DNA of 64,000 nt from Candidatus Nitrospira kreftii (GTDB lineage Bacteria > Nitrospirota > Nitrospiria > Nitrospirales > Nitrospiraceae): contig CP047423.1 of NCBI GenBank assembly GCA_014058405.1, positions 3,146,501 to 3,210,500 of the forward strand, read 5' to 3'. The notes beneath the pieces were generated by a model that saw nothing but the letters and a program-made list of their open reading frames with translations, had not been told where the DNA came from and did not search any database. Made by a program: the position numbers and the translations under genes. Below, in pieces: positions 17,466-26,855 of the stretch (the stretch's first letter is position 1; the number at the start of each line of letters is the position of its first letter).

Positions 17466-19412
17466 TCAGCTACCCTGTTCGTCGCCATGGGGAAGGTGGC
17501 TGCCTAGTGCCGCACCAGCAAATTGGGATTTGATCGTTGACGCCTTGCCGATCAGTTCCTTCACGCTCTGGTAGATCCCCTCAGCTGTCAACCCGTATCG
17601 TTCACGCAAGAGATCTTGAGGCCCCTGTTCGATGTACCAATCAGGCAAGCCCAAGACCTTAGTCTTCACTTCCGTCACACCAGCATCTGAAAGGGTTTCC
17701 AATACAGCTGAGCCAAACCCTCCGATCTTGCAACCTTCCTCCACAGTTACAACATACCGCGCTCGCTTGGCCACATCCGCGATCAGCTCCTGATCAAGCG
17801 GTTTGACAAATCGACCGTTTACGACAGCCGTGGAGATACCTTCCTTGCCGAGCCGATCGGCCGCCTCGACGGCTTGCCATACGGAGACACCGATCGCAAA
17901 GATAGCGACATCTGTTCCTGATTTCAGGAGCTCCCCTTTCCCGATCGGGAGCGCCTTGGGAGCCGGATCCATCTTGACGCCAAGGCTCACCCCGCGCGGA
18001 TAGCGCACGGAAATCGGCCCGTTAAATTCCAGACAGGTTTTCACCATATGCTGCAGTTCGTTTTCATCCTTCGGAGCCATCACCACCATATTGGGAACGT
18101 GGCGCAGGTAGGCATAGTCGAATGCGCCATGATGGGTCGTCCCATCCTCCGCGACGAGCCCGCCGCGATCAATGCAGAAAGTGACCGGAAGATTCTGGGT
18201 GGCGACATCGTGCACGACCTGGTCATACGCGCGCTGGAGGAAAGTCGCGTACATCGCGACAACCGGCTTCATCCCCTGTGCCGCCAGCCCCGCTGCAAAC
18301 GTCACGGCATGCTGCTCAGCAATACCAACGTCGTACAAGCGGTCCGGGAATTCCTTTTCAAAAGCTGTCAACCCGGTGCCTTCGCACATCGCCGCCGTAA
18401 TGGCTACGACACGTTTATCCTCGCGAGCCAATTTGACCAGCGCATCCATGGCGATCGCCGTATAGGAAGGGCGTGCTGCTTTCTTCGCCGGTGCGCCCGT
18501 CTCCAAAACAAACGGAGGGCAGGCATGGAACCACACCGGGTTCTTCATGGCCGGCTCGTAGCCAAGCCCCTTCTTCGTGATGACATGAAGCAATACCGGC
18601 CCCTTCATTTTCAACACATTCTCAAGCGTCGGGAGCAGATGCTCAAAGTTGTGACCATCGATCGGACCACTGTATTGGAAGCCCAGTTCCTCAAAGAGCA
18701 ATCCCGGCAGAATCACACCTTTGGCGAGTTCTTCCGCCCGACGAGCGAGTTTTTGCATGTCAGACCCAATGTGGGGAATCTTACCCAACAACTGTCCGGT
18801 CTCTTCCCGCATCTTTCCATAAAACTCACCCGTGATGGTCCGACTCAGATACGCGGAAATAGCTCCAACGTTTTTCGAGATCGACATCTGATTGTCGTTC
18901 AAGATTACGAGAAAGTCTTTCCCCAGTCCTCCCGCATGATGCAGCCCTTCGAGGGTCATCCCTGCCGTCATGGCACCGTCACCCACGACGCAGACAACTT
19001 TATTCTTCTGTTTCAACTGCTCTCGAGCCTCGACCATACCGAAGGCAGCCGATACACCGGTACCGGCATGGCCCGCGTTGAACGTATCGTACTCACTCTC
19101 CTCCCGCTTGCAAAACCCGCTCAGCCCACCATATTGCCGCAACGTATGAAATTGCTCCCGCCGGCCAGTGAGGAGTTTATGTGTATAAGATTGATTGCTC
19201 GTATCCCAAACAATCTTGTCGGTCGGCGTGTCCAGGAGATACTGTAAGGCGACCGTGAGCTCAACGACACCCAAATTCGAGGCCAGGTGTCCTCCGACAT
19301 TCGAGACCGCTCCGATAATCTGTTCACGAATCTCCTGGCACAAGACCGGAAACCGGTCAGGAGATAACCGCTTCAGATCAGCTGGACTATGGATTGTCTT
19401 AAGAATCGACAT
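17466..19412 (-). CDS. dxs: Dxs, 1-deoxy-D-xylulose-5-phosphate synthase
   Basis: 648-residue thiamine-diphosphate enzyme that makes DXP from pyruvate and glyceraldehyde 3-phosphate, the entry step of the MEP pathway. The TPP-binding motif starts GDGAMTAGM; the glutamate-bearing pyrimidine-domain segment DVGIAEQHAVTFAAG and the C-terminal transketolase domain are present. The ATG at 19412 is chosen because GGAG lies seven bases upstream; an in-frame extension to 19445 has no such site. The 215 bases above it contain a TTGACA-based promoter candidate, so it may start a dxs-ispG(-GT87) transcript. Confidence 0.96.
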   Translation of the reverse strand: MSILKTIHSPADLKRLSPDRFPVLCQEIREQIIGAVSNVGGHLASNLGVVELTVALQYLLDTPTDKIVWDTSNQSYTHKLLTGRREQFHTLRQYGGLSGFCKREESEYDTFNAGHAGTGVSAAFGMVEAREQLKQKNKVVCVVGDGAMTAGMTLEGLHHAGGLGKDFLVILNDNQMSISKNVGAISAYLSRTITGEFYGKMREETGQLLGKIPHIGSDMQKLARRAEELAKGVILPGLLFEELGFQYSGPIDGHNFEHLLPTLENVLKMKGPVLLHVITKKGLGYEPAMKNPVWFHACPPFVLETGAPAKKAARPSYTAIAMDALVKLAREDKRVVAITAAMCEGTGLTAFEKEFPDRLYDVGIAEQHAVTFAAGLAAQGMKPVVAMYATFLQRAYDQVVHDVATQNLPVTFCIDRGGLVAEDGTTHHGAFDYAYLRHVPNMVVMAPKDENELQHMVKTCLEFNGPISVRYPRGVSLGVKMDPAPKALPIGKGELLKSGTDVAIFAIGVSVWQAVEAADRLGKEGISTAVVNGRFVKPLDQELIADVAKRARYVVTVEEGCKIGGFGSAVLETLSDAGVTEVKTKVLGLPDWYIEQGPQDLLRERYGLTAEGIYQSVKELIGKASTIKSQFAGAALGSHLPHGDEQGS

Positions 19413-19501
19413 AGATGGTCTCCTTCTTTCTTCTTCCGTCAGCACCGTATCAGTTCGACACGCTGACGGATATCCCTTGCGCAGGCACTGGATTTTTGTG
19501 G

Positions 19502-19530
19502 AGTCTCACACAGGAACCACATGATGTCAA
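19502..19530 (-). promoter_or_regulatory. Candidate sigma-70 promoter of dxs
   Basis: On the minus strand a perfect TTGACA (19530-19525) is followed after 17 bases by GAGACT (19507-19502), about 90 bases above dxs. The -10 keeps only the A at position 2 and T at position 6 of the consensus, so it may be weak or need an activator. Confidence 0.4.
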
Positions 19531-19626
19531 GCGCTTACACAAGATCCTTACCGTTGAAGACGCCTCGTGCGGTACTGAGGGTTAAGACACAAGGTCGTTC
19601 TCATTATGCCGGCCTGACGGATGTAC

Positions 19627-20823
19627 CTAGTAAGGGAAATCAAGCCCGGCAAAGATGGCTCCACCTTCTTTACTAAACCCGTAATCAATTCGTCCCACTA
19701 CGTTGGGTCTGATGATTCCCCGAAACCCGATACCCGGCGTGATACGGTAGTCTTTGAAGCTCACATTCTTGAAGGAGTTGAATACCTGCCCGGTATCGAT
19801 GAACGGCGCGATCTCGAAGTCCGCCATGACGCCGGCGAGGCGCGTCCGCAGAATATGAATGCGCTCTTCAACACTGAACGCAATCAATTGCTTATCGATG
19901 TACCGATCCACGCCAAAACCGCGCAAATTGTTTTGTCCTCCTAACGAGCTTTGCTCATAGAACGGAACATCGGTACCCAGCGTTGCTTGTAGTTCCCCAC
20001 GCACAACCAAGATCGCTCGTTTGGACTCGCTGGCGAACATCTTCTTCACCTCGAGTCCGTACCTCGAATACATCGGCTCCGCGCCGCTCTTGAAGTTATA
20101 GTTGAGCTCGGCATAGGCAGTGATTGCCGTTCCATCCGTCGGTGTGACCAAATTATTGCGCGTATCGTAATGGAAGCTGACCCGCTGGCCGAGAATCGTC
20201 GCCCCTTCCCCGCCGGGAGCGTCCGGGAAGAGGTCCCCTGTAAATGGAAGCGACGTGCCTCCCTGTTGAATCGCTTGCATGTGTCGTAACCGCTGACTCA
20301 CCGCGATTTGCGTAACCTCGTTCGCATAAATACCGAATCTCCAGTTCAATCTCGTCTCGGACGCCGTATAGTTTGTCTCCTGCTCCTTGACCGTAGTCGG
20401 ACCAAGTCCGAAAAATCGCACGGTTGCGTTCTTAAAGTGCATCGCGCTAAAGCCAATGCTATATCGTCCATTACTGAAACCTGGGTCGACATAACTGATA
20501 AGAAATTTTCGCTCAATCCGCTCTGTCCAGGAGGCAATTCCCCGGAGTTCTTTCCCCCCTGGTTCGTAACGGAACAGATTGACCGTGCCGCGAGTGCCGA
20601 CGATCGAGTTGTAGACCACCATCGGCGCAACCAAATATTTGAGGTCCCCGTCCGGTCCCGTGATGAGCGCCGGCACGATCATCCCGATATCGTTGCCGTC
20701 GTTTTTACTCGTGCTTATGGCAGGGATAGGGAAGAACTTCACCTCTGCATGGGCAGGATCCAAGGGAAATGGGCACACGCTCCCAAGCAAGAAAAATGTC
20801 AGACTGAGCGCAAGGCTACGCAT
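19627..20823 (-). CDS. Omp85-family outer membrane barrel without POTRA domains
   Basis: 398 residues: signal peptide (to DPAHAE) and then almost at once an Omp85/BamA-type surface antigen barrel. Family features are SSLGGQNNLRGFGVDRY (the LRG motif of strand/loop 6), VVGRIDYGFSKEGGAIF and a C-terminal aromatic (GLDFPY). About 30 residues separate the signal from the barrel, too few for even one POTRA domain. It is the last gene of the shc-hpnG-mlaEFDC series, 29 bases after mlaC. That position suggests it is the outer-membrane end of the lipid route, where other bacteria use MlaA with a porin. Patatin or other fused domains are absent. Confidence 0.85.
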   Translation of the reverse strand: MRSLALSLTFFLLGSVCPFPLDPAHAEVKFFPIPAISTSKNDGNDIGMIVPALITGPDGDLKYLVAPMVVYNSIVGTRGTVNLFRYEPGGKELRGIASWTERIERKFLISYVDPGFSNGRYSIGFSAMHFKNATVRFFGLGPTTVKEQETNYTASETRLNWRFGIYANEVTQIAVSQRLRHMQAIQQGGTSLPFTGDLFPDAPGGEGATILGQRVSFHYDTRNNLVTPTDGTAITAYAELNYNFKSGAEPMYSRYGLEVKKMFASESKRAILVVRGELQATLGTDVPFYEQSSLGGQNNLRGFGVDRYIDKQLIAFSVEERIHILRTRLAGVMADFEIAPFIDTGQVFNSFKNVSFKDYRITPGIGFRGIIRPNVVGRIDYGFSKEGGAIFAGLDFPY

Positions 20824-20852
20824 ACACGTTCTCGTGGTCCCGCAAGACGACG

Positions 20853-21494
20853 TTATGGCGCTTTGAGTTTCTCGGATTTCTTGCGGAGCTGATCCACGAG
20901 ATCGGAATACGATGATGCGCGAAGAATTTTCGTAAACTGTCCGCGATAATTGTTCACTAGACTAATATTGTCCACAACAACATCATAGACCCGCCAGTCT
21001 TCGGCTTTATTGATCAAGCGATAATCGAGCGGGATCTCGGTTTTCCCAGAAAGGACTTTGGTCCGCACTTCTGCATACTCTTTTTCCATCCGCTCGTTCA
21101 AATATTCCACCCCTTCGCCCGAATAGGTTTCAATCTTGTCCGCATACGAATTGGTGAGCAACGTCCGAAAGAGATCGACGAATTCTTGCTTCTGCTGATC
21201 AGTCAACTGATTCCAAGGAGCCCCCAGTGCCCGGCGGGACATTTCCGCATAGTCAAATCGAGCCGACACGACCTTTTCAAGCAGGTGCCGACGTTCGTCT
21301 GAGTTGTTCTTCTGTTTCAAGTCTTGATCGCGAACAATGCGAAGCACTTCGTCCACGGTCGCTTTCATGGCTTCGGTCGGAGCGCCAGCGTATCCTGGAA
21401 CGACCGACGACCCAACGACGACGGCCGCCAAGAACGCAATAGCTCCCCAGTGAAACGAGGCTCGCCCACGCTTAAAAACTCTCATAGCCATCAT
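20853..21494 (-). CDS. mlaC: MlaC-like periplasmic phospholipid-binding protein
   Basis: 213 residues with signal peptide (to VPGYAGAP) and the MlaC/Ttg2D fold: VDEVLRIVRDQDLK, RALGAPWNQLTDQQKQEFVDLFRTLL, LINKAEDWRVYDVVVDNISLVNNYR. It should shuttle a lipid between the inner-membrane MlaFED complex and the outer membrane. In hopanoid clusters of other bacteria a relative is called HpnM, so this copy may carry hopanoids. It lies 59 bases after mlaD and 29 before the Omp85 gene. The start may be ATG 21494 or the ATG three codons on. Confidence 0.88.
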   Translation of the reverse strand: MMAMRVFKRGRASFHWGAIAFLAAVVVGSSVVPGYAGAPTEAMKATVDEVLRIVRDQDLKQKNNSDERRHLLEKVVSARFDYAEMSRRALGAPWNQLTDQQKQEFVDLFRTLLTNSYADKIETYSGEGVEYLNERMEKEYAEVRTKVLSGKTEIPLDYRLINKAEDWRVYDVVVDNISLVNNYRGQFTKILRASSYSDLVDQLRKKSEKLKAP

Positions 21495-21553
21495 TGCGCT
21501 CTCTCCCTCGCCCGAATTTCCATATCCTCGCCCATCGGCATTACCAGATGAGC

Positions 21554-21997
21554 TTAATTCACTTTGCCATGAACGTATTGGCTCACCAACTCCTCAAGGT
21601 CTAGACCTGCTTCTGTATCACGAATGATTTCTCCAGGTTTCAGCGGATCCCCTCCCCCGCCAGGCGAGAGCGCGAGGAATTTTTCTCCAATGATCCCCCT
21701 GGTTTTGATGGAGGCGATTGTATCGGAATACAGCTTCGTTCCGTTCTGCACCGCTAACTTCACCATTGCCCTATCTTCTTTGAGACTGATGGTCTTGACG
21801 CGCCCGACCTCAACACCGGCGATTTCCACCGTCGCTCCGGGTTTTAACCCCGACGCTGAGTTAAACAACGCCTCCACTTCAAAGAGATCTCCGCCGATGA
21901 TTTCTAACTTACCGAGCTTGATCGAGAGATACCCCAGTGAGACGATTCCCACCAATACAAACACGCCCACAACCAATTCCAGCTTGCTCTTGTCCAT
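21554..21997 (-). CDS. mlaD: MlaD-like MCE protein
   Basis: 147 residues. An N-terminal membrane anchor (LVVGVFVLVGIVSLGYLSIKLG) is followed by one MCE domain: LFEVEALFNSASGLKPGATV, then VEVGRVKTISL. MCE proteins form a hexameric ring on the periplasmic side of the permease and hold the lipid in transit. Length agrees with MlaD of the Mla system. Only 12 bases separate it from mlaF. Confidence 0.92.
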   Translation of the reverse strand: MDKSKLELVVGVFVLVGIVSLGYLSIKLGKLEIIGGDLFEVEALFNSASGLKPGATVEIAGVEVGRVKTISLKEDRAMVKLAVQNGTKLYSDTIASIKTRGIIGEKFLALSPGGGGDPLKPGEIIRDTEAGLDLEELVSQYVHGKVN

Positions 21998-22009
21998 CCT
22001 GGGACTCCT

Positions 22010-22768
22010 CTAATTTGCGGGGACCGCTCCGGTCAGCGACACCGTCCCACCAACCGAGATGAATTCTCTAATTTCAGGATCCGTTGTTCGCTGAAACTCA
22101 GATGGCTCGGCCATCAATGCAATCTTCCCCTGCTTCAACATTGCCACATAATCGGAAATGCCGAAGATCTCAGGAATTTGATGGCTCACCATTACGGCAG
22201 TAAACCCAAACTTCCGCTGCATACCCGTGATGAGATCATGGATCGACTTGGCCATGAGCGGATCAAGCCCGGTTGTCGGTTCGTCGAAGAGGATAATTTC
22301 CGGTTGCATTACCAATGCGCGGGCCAGACCGGCACGCTTGCGCATGCCACCGCTCAGTTCTGCGGGAAACTTGTGCCCCATGCCTGCTAATCCGACTTGC
22401 TCAAGTTTTTCTTCCACCCGGTGAGTCACGTCACCACCCTTCAGGCGGAGCTTTTCCCGAAGAGGAAACGCGACATTCTCAAAGACCGTCAACGAATCGA
22501 ACAACGCCGCACCCTGAAACAGCATCGCAAACCGCTTCCGGACTTCATTCAGGGCCTGTCCACGAAGTCGTGAAATCTCCACGCCGTCAACCCAGACTTC
22601 TCCGGAATCCGGCTGAAAAAGACCGATCATGTGCTTCAGCAGGACGCTCTTCCCTTCTCCGCTTCGACCGATGATCGTGGTAAGTTTCCCTGCCGGAATG
22701 GCCAGATCAATTCCTCGCAAAACCGGTTGGCCACCTAACATCTTCGTCACACCGACGAGCTTCAGCAT
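22010..22768 (-). CDS. mlaF: MlaF-like ABC transporter ATP-binding protein
   Basis: 252-residue ATPase of the lipid transporter. Walker A is GRSGEGKS (residues 34-41), the signature is ELSGGMRKRAGLARAL and Walker B ILFDEPTTGLDP, with a switch His in VMVSHQ. The ATG at 22768 gives the family's normal N-terminus (MLKLVGVTK) and sits 2 bases after the mlaE stop; the longer in-frame extension overlaps mlaE and is unlikely. No mlaB (STAS) gene is present in this operon. Confidence 0.95.
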   Translation of the reverse strand: MLKLVGVTKMLGGQPVLRGIDLAIPAGKLTTIIGRSGEGKSVLLKHMIGLFQPDSGEVWVDGVEISRLRGQALNEVRKRFAMLFQGAALFDSLTVFENVAFPLREKLRLKGGDVTHRVEEKLEQVGLAGMGHKFPAELSGGMRKRAGLARALVMQPEIILFDEPTTGLDPLMAKSIHDLITGMQRKFGFTAVMVSHQIPEIFGISDYVAMLKQGKIALMAEPSEFQRTTDPEIREFISVGGTVSLTGAVPAN

Positions 22769-22770
22769 GG

Positions 22771-23538
22771 CTATAAGAGAACCGACGTCAAAAAATAGTC
22801 CCACACGAGAATCACGACCGACGACAACACGACAGCCTCGGTCGTGGCAGTACCGAGCCCCTCGGCACTCATCCTGGTGTAGAACCCTTTATAGCAACAA
22901 ACCCAGCTGATAATCAGCCCGAAACTGATGGATTTGAGAATACCGCCATAAACATCTTTCCATTCAACCGCTGACTCGATCGAGTTCCAATACGAGCCGG
23001 CGTTCACCCCGAGCAAGTCCACCCCTACTAGATGGCCGCCATAGATTCCCACCACATCAAAGATCGCGACGAGCAACGGAACCCCAATTAATCCTGCGAC
23101 GAGTTTCGGAGCAATCAGGTATTGAAGAGGATTGATGGCCATAGTATCGAGTGCGTCGATTTGTTCCGTGATCCGCATGATCCCGATCTCCGCCGTTATA
23201 GCCGAACCGGCTCGAGCCGTCACCATGAGCGCAGCCAGCACCGGCCCCAGTTCACGAATCATACTGAGTGCTACCGCGGATCCCAGCAATCCTTCGGAGC
23301 CGAACTTCCGTAACGTGTAGTACCCCTGCAGCGCCAAAACCATCCCAGTAAAGGCTGCAGTCAGCACGACAACAAACGTCGATTTGTATCCGATAAAGTG
23401 GAGCTGCTTAACGATCTGAGTAATCCGAAACGGCGGTCGTGCTAGCCAGGCGAAGGACGAGACCACGAAGATCAGCATCCGTCCCATTTCGGTCACATAT
23501 GTGAGAGCCCATCGTCCGATGGTTTCCGGAAATCGCAT
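22771..23538 (-). CDS. mlaE: MlaE-like ABC transporter permease
   Basis: 255-residue inner membrane permease with five to six helices. Motifs of the family are GMVLALQGYYTLRKFGSEGLLG, ARAGSAITAEIGIMRITEQI and DALDTMAINPLQYLIAPKL. The ATG at 23538 begins MRFPETIGRW and lies 2 bases after the hpnG stop; an in-frame extension to 23709 lies inside hpnG. Its place directly behind two hopanoid genes is the main reason to suspect that the transported lipid is, or includes, a hopanoid. Confidence 0.94.
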   Translation of the reverse strand: MRFPETIGRWALTYVTEMGRMLIFVVSSFAWLARPPFRITQIVKQLHFIGYKSTFVVVLTAAFTGMVLALQGYYTLRKFGSEGLLGSAVALSMIRELGPVLAALMVTARAGSAITAEIGIMRITEQIDALDTMAINPLQYLIAPKLVAGLIGVPLLVAIFDVVGIYGGHLVGVDLLGVNAGSYWNSIESAVEWKDVYGGILKSISFGLIISWVCCYKGFYTRMSAEGLGTATTEAVVLSSVVILVWDYFLTSVLL

Positions 23539-23540
23539 GG

Positions 23541-24368
23541 TTATGTCGGCGAGAGTTCTCGCTCTTGTGGATTGGTTGCCATGGCTGCTGTGTACCGGCG
23601 GAAAAATTCCGTCAAGGCTTGCGCGGCGACTGCACTCTGCCGCCGAAGTCGACCAAGACCCCAGAGGCACGACGGTGCAGCCAAAACCATCCCAATACCT
23701 TTGATCCACCCAGTGGGCCTGAGAAACAGATTGAAGTCAAGCGGAAGATCTTCGTCGAGAAGATCAGAAACTGATCGAATGATCAGAAAAGGAACCTGCG
23801 CTCGTTGCGCTTCAGCCGCCAAGGCCGCACTCTCCATATCGAGCCCAATCGCGTTGGTACTCTCCGCAAACTCCCGTTTGTCCCTGGCGACGCCGACCAC
23901 ACGATCCGTAGAGACAAACTTCCCAATGAGCCGAGGCGGCACTATAGTTTGAACAAACGCCAACGCCAGTTCCCGCTCAGCACCCGTTACAGCAATTGTC
24001 TGTGAAGATTGCAAACTTTCCCTCGTTCTCTGCACGACTTCGAGTCCTGCAAAAAGTGCTCCGATGTCAGCTTCAACGAGCGCACAGGTAAATCCTGTCG
24101 ACACCATGAGATCAAAGGTTTGGTTGCCAAAGAGTTGCTTGGCACAGCGCCGTGCTTTTTCCAACCCCATCCCAGTTCGAGCCAACCAATATTCCCTGTT
24201 TCCTACTGTGTGAACGTGAACGGAGAGACCATCGAGACATCGTTCTCTACCTGGAGGGAAGGCTGATTGAACCGCATTCATTTCCCACGGGGTCGCAGCA
24301 AAAATAGCGGTTCGTTTCTCTGGCACAGAACCTGACGGGAGCAGGGAAACAGAATTGGCAGAGGTCAA
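23541..24368 (-). CDS. hpnG: HpnG, hopanoid-associated nucleoside phosphorylase
   Basis: 275-residue member of the nucleoside phosphorylase family. In hopanoid synthesis HpnG removes adenine from adenosylhopane to give phosphoribosylhopane. Visible features are FAATPWEMNAVQSAF at the start of the fold, STGFTCALVEADIGAL, and the active-site GLDMESAALAAEAQ in which the Glu contacts ribose. The ATG overlaps the shc stop by four bases, showing translational coupling with the cyclase. About 18 residues precede the usual family start. Confidence 0.9.
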   Translation of the reverse strand: MTSANSVSLLPSGSVPEKRTAIFAATPWEMNAVQSAFPPGRERCLDGLSVHVHTVGNREYWLARTGMGLEKARRCAKQLFGNQTFDLMVSTGFTCALVEADIGALFAGLEVVQRTRESLQSSQTIAVTGAERELALAFVQTIVPPRLIGKFVSTDRVVGVARDKREFAESTNAIGLDMESAALAAEAQRAQVPFLIIRSVSDLLDEDLPLDFNLFLRPTGWIKGIGMVLAAPSCLWGLGRLRRQSAVAAQALTEFFRRYTAAMATNPQERELSPT

Positions 24369-26545
24369 TGCTCGGACCGGTACGAGTCAGTTCCTTGTAT
24401 GTGATGGCGAAGTTCATCGGCCCGCATCTTCCCCCGAGAACGGAGGTTCCGATACATCGCCAAAGCCCACAAGGGGAAATACTGGCAATACCAGTGGTAC
24501 CGGAGATAGAACACCCGAGGGAACCCAGTGCCGGTATGGGCAATCTCTTCCCAGCCTCCGTCCTTTTTTTGGTGACGAAGAAGGAATTGCACCCCACGCG
24601 CCACACTGAAAGAATCGATCGCTCCGGCCGACATGAGCGCCATCAATGCCCATGCGGTTTGGGAGGGCATGCTTTCCCCTTGCCCGTGATGCTCGGAATC
24701 GTTGTATGACAGGCACGACTCGCCCCAACCACCGTCTGGATTTTGTTTCGACTCCAGCCAGGATACAGCCCGCTGGATATAGGATGCCGAAAGATCTTCG
24801 CCGATAGCCCTCAGTCCCGCCAAGACGGACCAGGTTCCATAAATATAATTAACCCCCCACCGTCCATACCAGCTGCCGTCCGCTTCCTGCTCTTTCTTCA
24901 GAAACGCCAGAGCCTGCACGGCAGCAGGATGTGTCTGGTCATACCCTAACGCGCCAAGCATCTCCAAACATCGCCCGGCCAAATCGGCAGTACTGGGATC
25001 CAACAATGCCTTGTGGTCGGCGAACGGGATATAATTAAACACCACTCGATTGTTATCTTTATCGTAGGCCCCCCATCCACCGTCCGAACCCTGCATCGCC
25101 AGCACCCAACGCATGCCACGGCCAATGGATTCATCAACGTCCCGCTCCTGCTCGGGAAGTTTCAGTTTAGACAACGCCATGATGACCACAGCCGAATCAT
25201 CCACATCGGGATACAATTCATTTTCGAACTGAAAGTACCATCCACCTGGTTCCGCATGCGGCGAAGAGATAATCCAGTCTCCTACCGTTTTTGTTTGCCG
25301 TGATATTAAATAACGACCGGCTTTTTGGAGTGCCGGATGATCCTGCGAAACTCCCGACTCAACCAGAGCATTGGTCAACAACGCCGTATCCCAAACAGGA
25401 GAAAAACAAGGCTGTAGATGAAGCGTAGGAAGCACCTCGCCGTTGACCTTCACGGAATCGTAGACTTCCAACTCTTCGATCTCACGAAGCGCCTTGACGA
25501 CCAATGGATCATCGGCATCGTAGCCCAAGCACTCGAGTGCCATGATGGAGTTCGCCATCGCCGGATAGATCGCACCAAGCCCACCAGACCCTTTAAGATG
25601 ATCCAACATCCAGGTGGCGGCTTTATGGAGCGCCTTCTCCCGCAACACCCGCATAGGCATGCGGTCATACAACTTTAACATCGCATCCAACGCCACAAAG
25701 ACGTTATGGGGCGTGAGCCACGCTTGGTCTTTATTGAACGGAGGATACTTCCAATAGCGCACTTCCTCACGACGGATTGGGTACAATTCGTCGATGCCTT
25801 GCTCGCGAGGAATCTGGCAGACCGGTCGGTGAGCGAACACGATCAGCAACGGAATCAAGACCGCCCGGGACCAATACGAGATGGCATAGATACTGAAGTA
25901 GAATTTCTTTGGGAGCAGCATAATCTCGACTGGCATGTGGGGAACGCCTTCCCAATCATACTGATCGAACAACGCCAGTGTGATCTTGGTGAACACGTTC
26001 GCTTGCAGAACACCGCCCATCGCCAAGATTCGCTCTTTGGCCCGGATCATGAGTGGTTCATCCGCCGACACACCGCTCAGCTTGAGCGCAAAATAGGCCT
26101 TGACCGAGGCACTGATCTCGGACGGCCCGCCGTAATAGATCGGCCATCCCCCATCGGGCAGCTGTGTCGATTTAAGATACTGGACAGCCTTTTGCTCTCG
26201 TTCAGGATCTACACGATCGAGAAATCGGCGTAGCATCAAATATTCGGATGTCAGCGTCGTATCTGCTTCCAGCTCTGCAACCCAATATCCCTCCGCATGT
26301 TGTCGGCTGAAAAACCACGACTGACTCCGCCTGATTGCGTCATCCACCGCATCAGGTTGACTGACAGCATGACCAATGGGCCTTCGAACCGTCGAAGAAT
26401 CCAATGACGGTAGAACGACCGGCTTATCCGACACCAACCGAAGCGAAGCAACCGGCGTAAACTCCGTCGCAGGATCGAACCGTCCCTGCGCATTGGGGAG
26501 CAAGCTAACAGAGAGGCGATTGAAAAACGCCTTGATGATGTTCAT
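24365..26545 (-). CDS. shc: Squalene-hopene cyclase (HpnF)
   Basis: 726-residue cyclase that folds squalene into hopene/hopanol on the membrane. The catalytic acid motif DVDD is at residues 447-450. Many QW repeats are visible, for instance QLPDGGWPIYYGG, QGSDGGWGAYDKD, QNPDGGWGESCLS and QKKDGGWEE. About 60 residues precede the first conserved segment (AIRRSQSWFFSRQHAEGYW), a little longer than usual. It is the first gene of the series shc-hpnG-mlaEFDC-Omp85 with a good promoter about 100 bases upstream. No clear ribosome binding site precedes the ATG at 26545. Confidence 0.95.
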   Translation of the reverse strand: MNIIKAFFNRLSVSLLPNAQGRFDPATEFTPVASLRLVSDKPVVLPSLDSSTVRRPIGHAVSQPDAVDDAIRRSQSWFFSRQHAEGYWVAELEADTTLTSEYLMLRRFLDRVDPEREQKAVQYLKSTQLPDGGWPIYYGGPSEISASVKAYFALKLSGVSADEPLMIRAKERILAMGGVLQANVFTKITLALFDQYDWEGVPHMPVEIMLLPKKFYFSIYAISYWSRAVLIPLLIVFAHRPVCQIPREQGIDELYPIRREEVRYWKYPPFNKDQAWLTPHNVFVALDAMLKLYDRMPMRVLREKALHKAATWMLDHLKGSGGLGAIYPAMANSIMALECLGYDADDPLVVKALREIEELEVYDSVKVNGEVLPTLHLQPCFSPVWDTALLTNALVESGVSQDHPALQKAGRYLISRQTKTVGDWIISSPHAEPGGWYFQFENELYPDVDDSAVVIMALSKLKLPEQERDVDESIGRGMRWVLAMQGSDGGWGAYDKDNNRVVFNYIPFADHKALLDPSTADLAGRCLEMLGALGYDQTHPAAVQALAFLKKEQEADGSWYGRWGVNYIYGTWSVLAGLRAIGEDLSASYIQRAVSWLESKQNPDGGWGESCLSYNDSEHHGQGESMPSQTAWALMALMSAGAIDSFSVARGVQFLLRHQKKDGGWEEIAHTGTGFPRVFYLRYHWYCQYFPLWALAMYRNLRSRGKMRADELRHHIQGTDSYRSEH

Positions 26546-26855
26546 GAATGGTTAGGACTCAAAAGAAATAAATGCGGCAGGCGAAAGACCGACATCTATA
26601 GCAGGTCTCCCTTAATACGTTTCCTCACAACGTACACAAACGTACCGCAGCCTTATATAACAGACACCTAGAAATGAGTCAAGCAAGGGGAGATGGGAAG
26701 TGCCTGATGTACTTATATTTTTTGGAGAGTTCAGATGAACAGGGAATGCCTTCTGGCGAGACTGCGACTGGTCGTCGCGACACTTCACGGCTTGGGCCTC
26801 ACAGACATGAGAACTTGTAAGCTCGTCATAGAAAAATAGGTGGCTTGGTTGGATA
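26546..26855. other. Non-coding leader and spacer between shc and a small ORF
   Basis: 310 bases. Apart from the shc promoter at 26654-26682 and its A/T-rich surroundings I see no gene, hairpin or repeat in it. Confidence 0.5.
26654..26682 (-). promoter_or_regulatory. Sigma-70-like promoter of the shc operon
   Basis: On the minus strand TTGACT (26682-26677), a 17-base spacer, then TATATA (26659-26654). Both boxes match the consensus well and the spacing is ideal. The leader to the shc ATG would be about 100 bases. Confidence 0.6.

Noticed and set aside
18048-19247. Open frame of 399 codons antisense to dxs
   Set aside because: It mirrors the codon bias of dxs, has no ribosome binding site or family features, and dxs itself is unmistakable.
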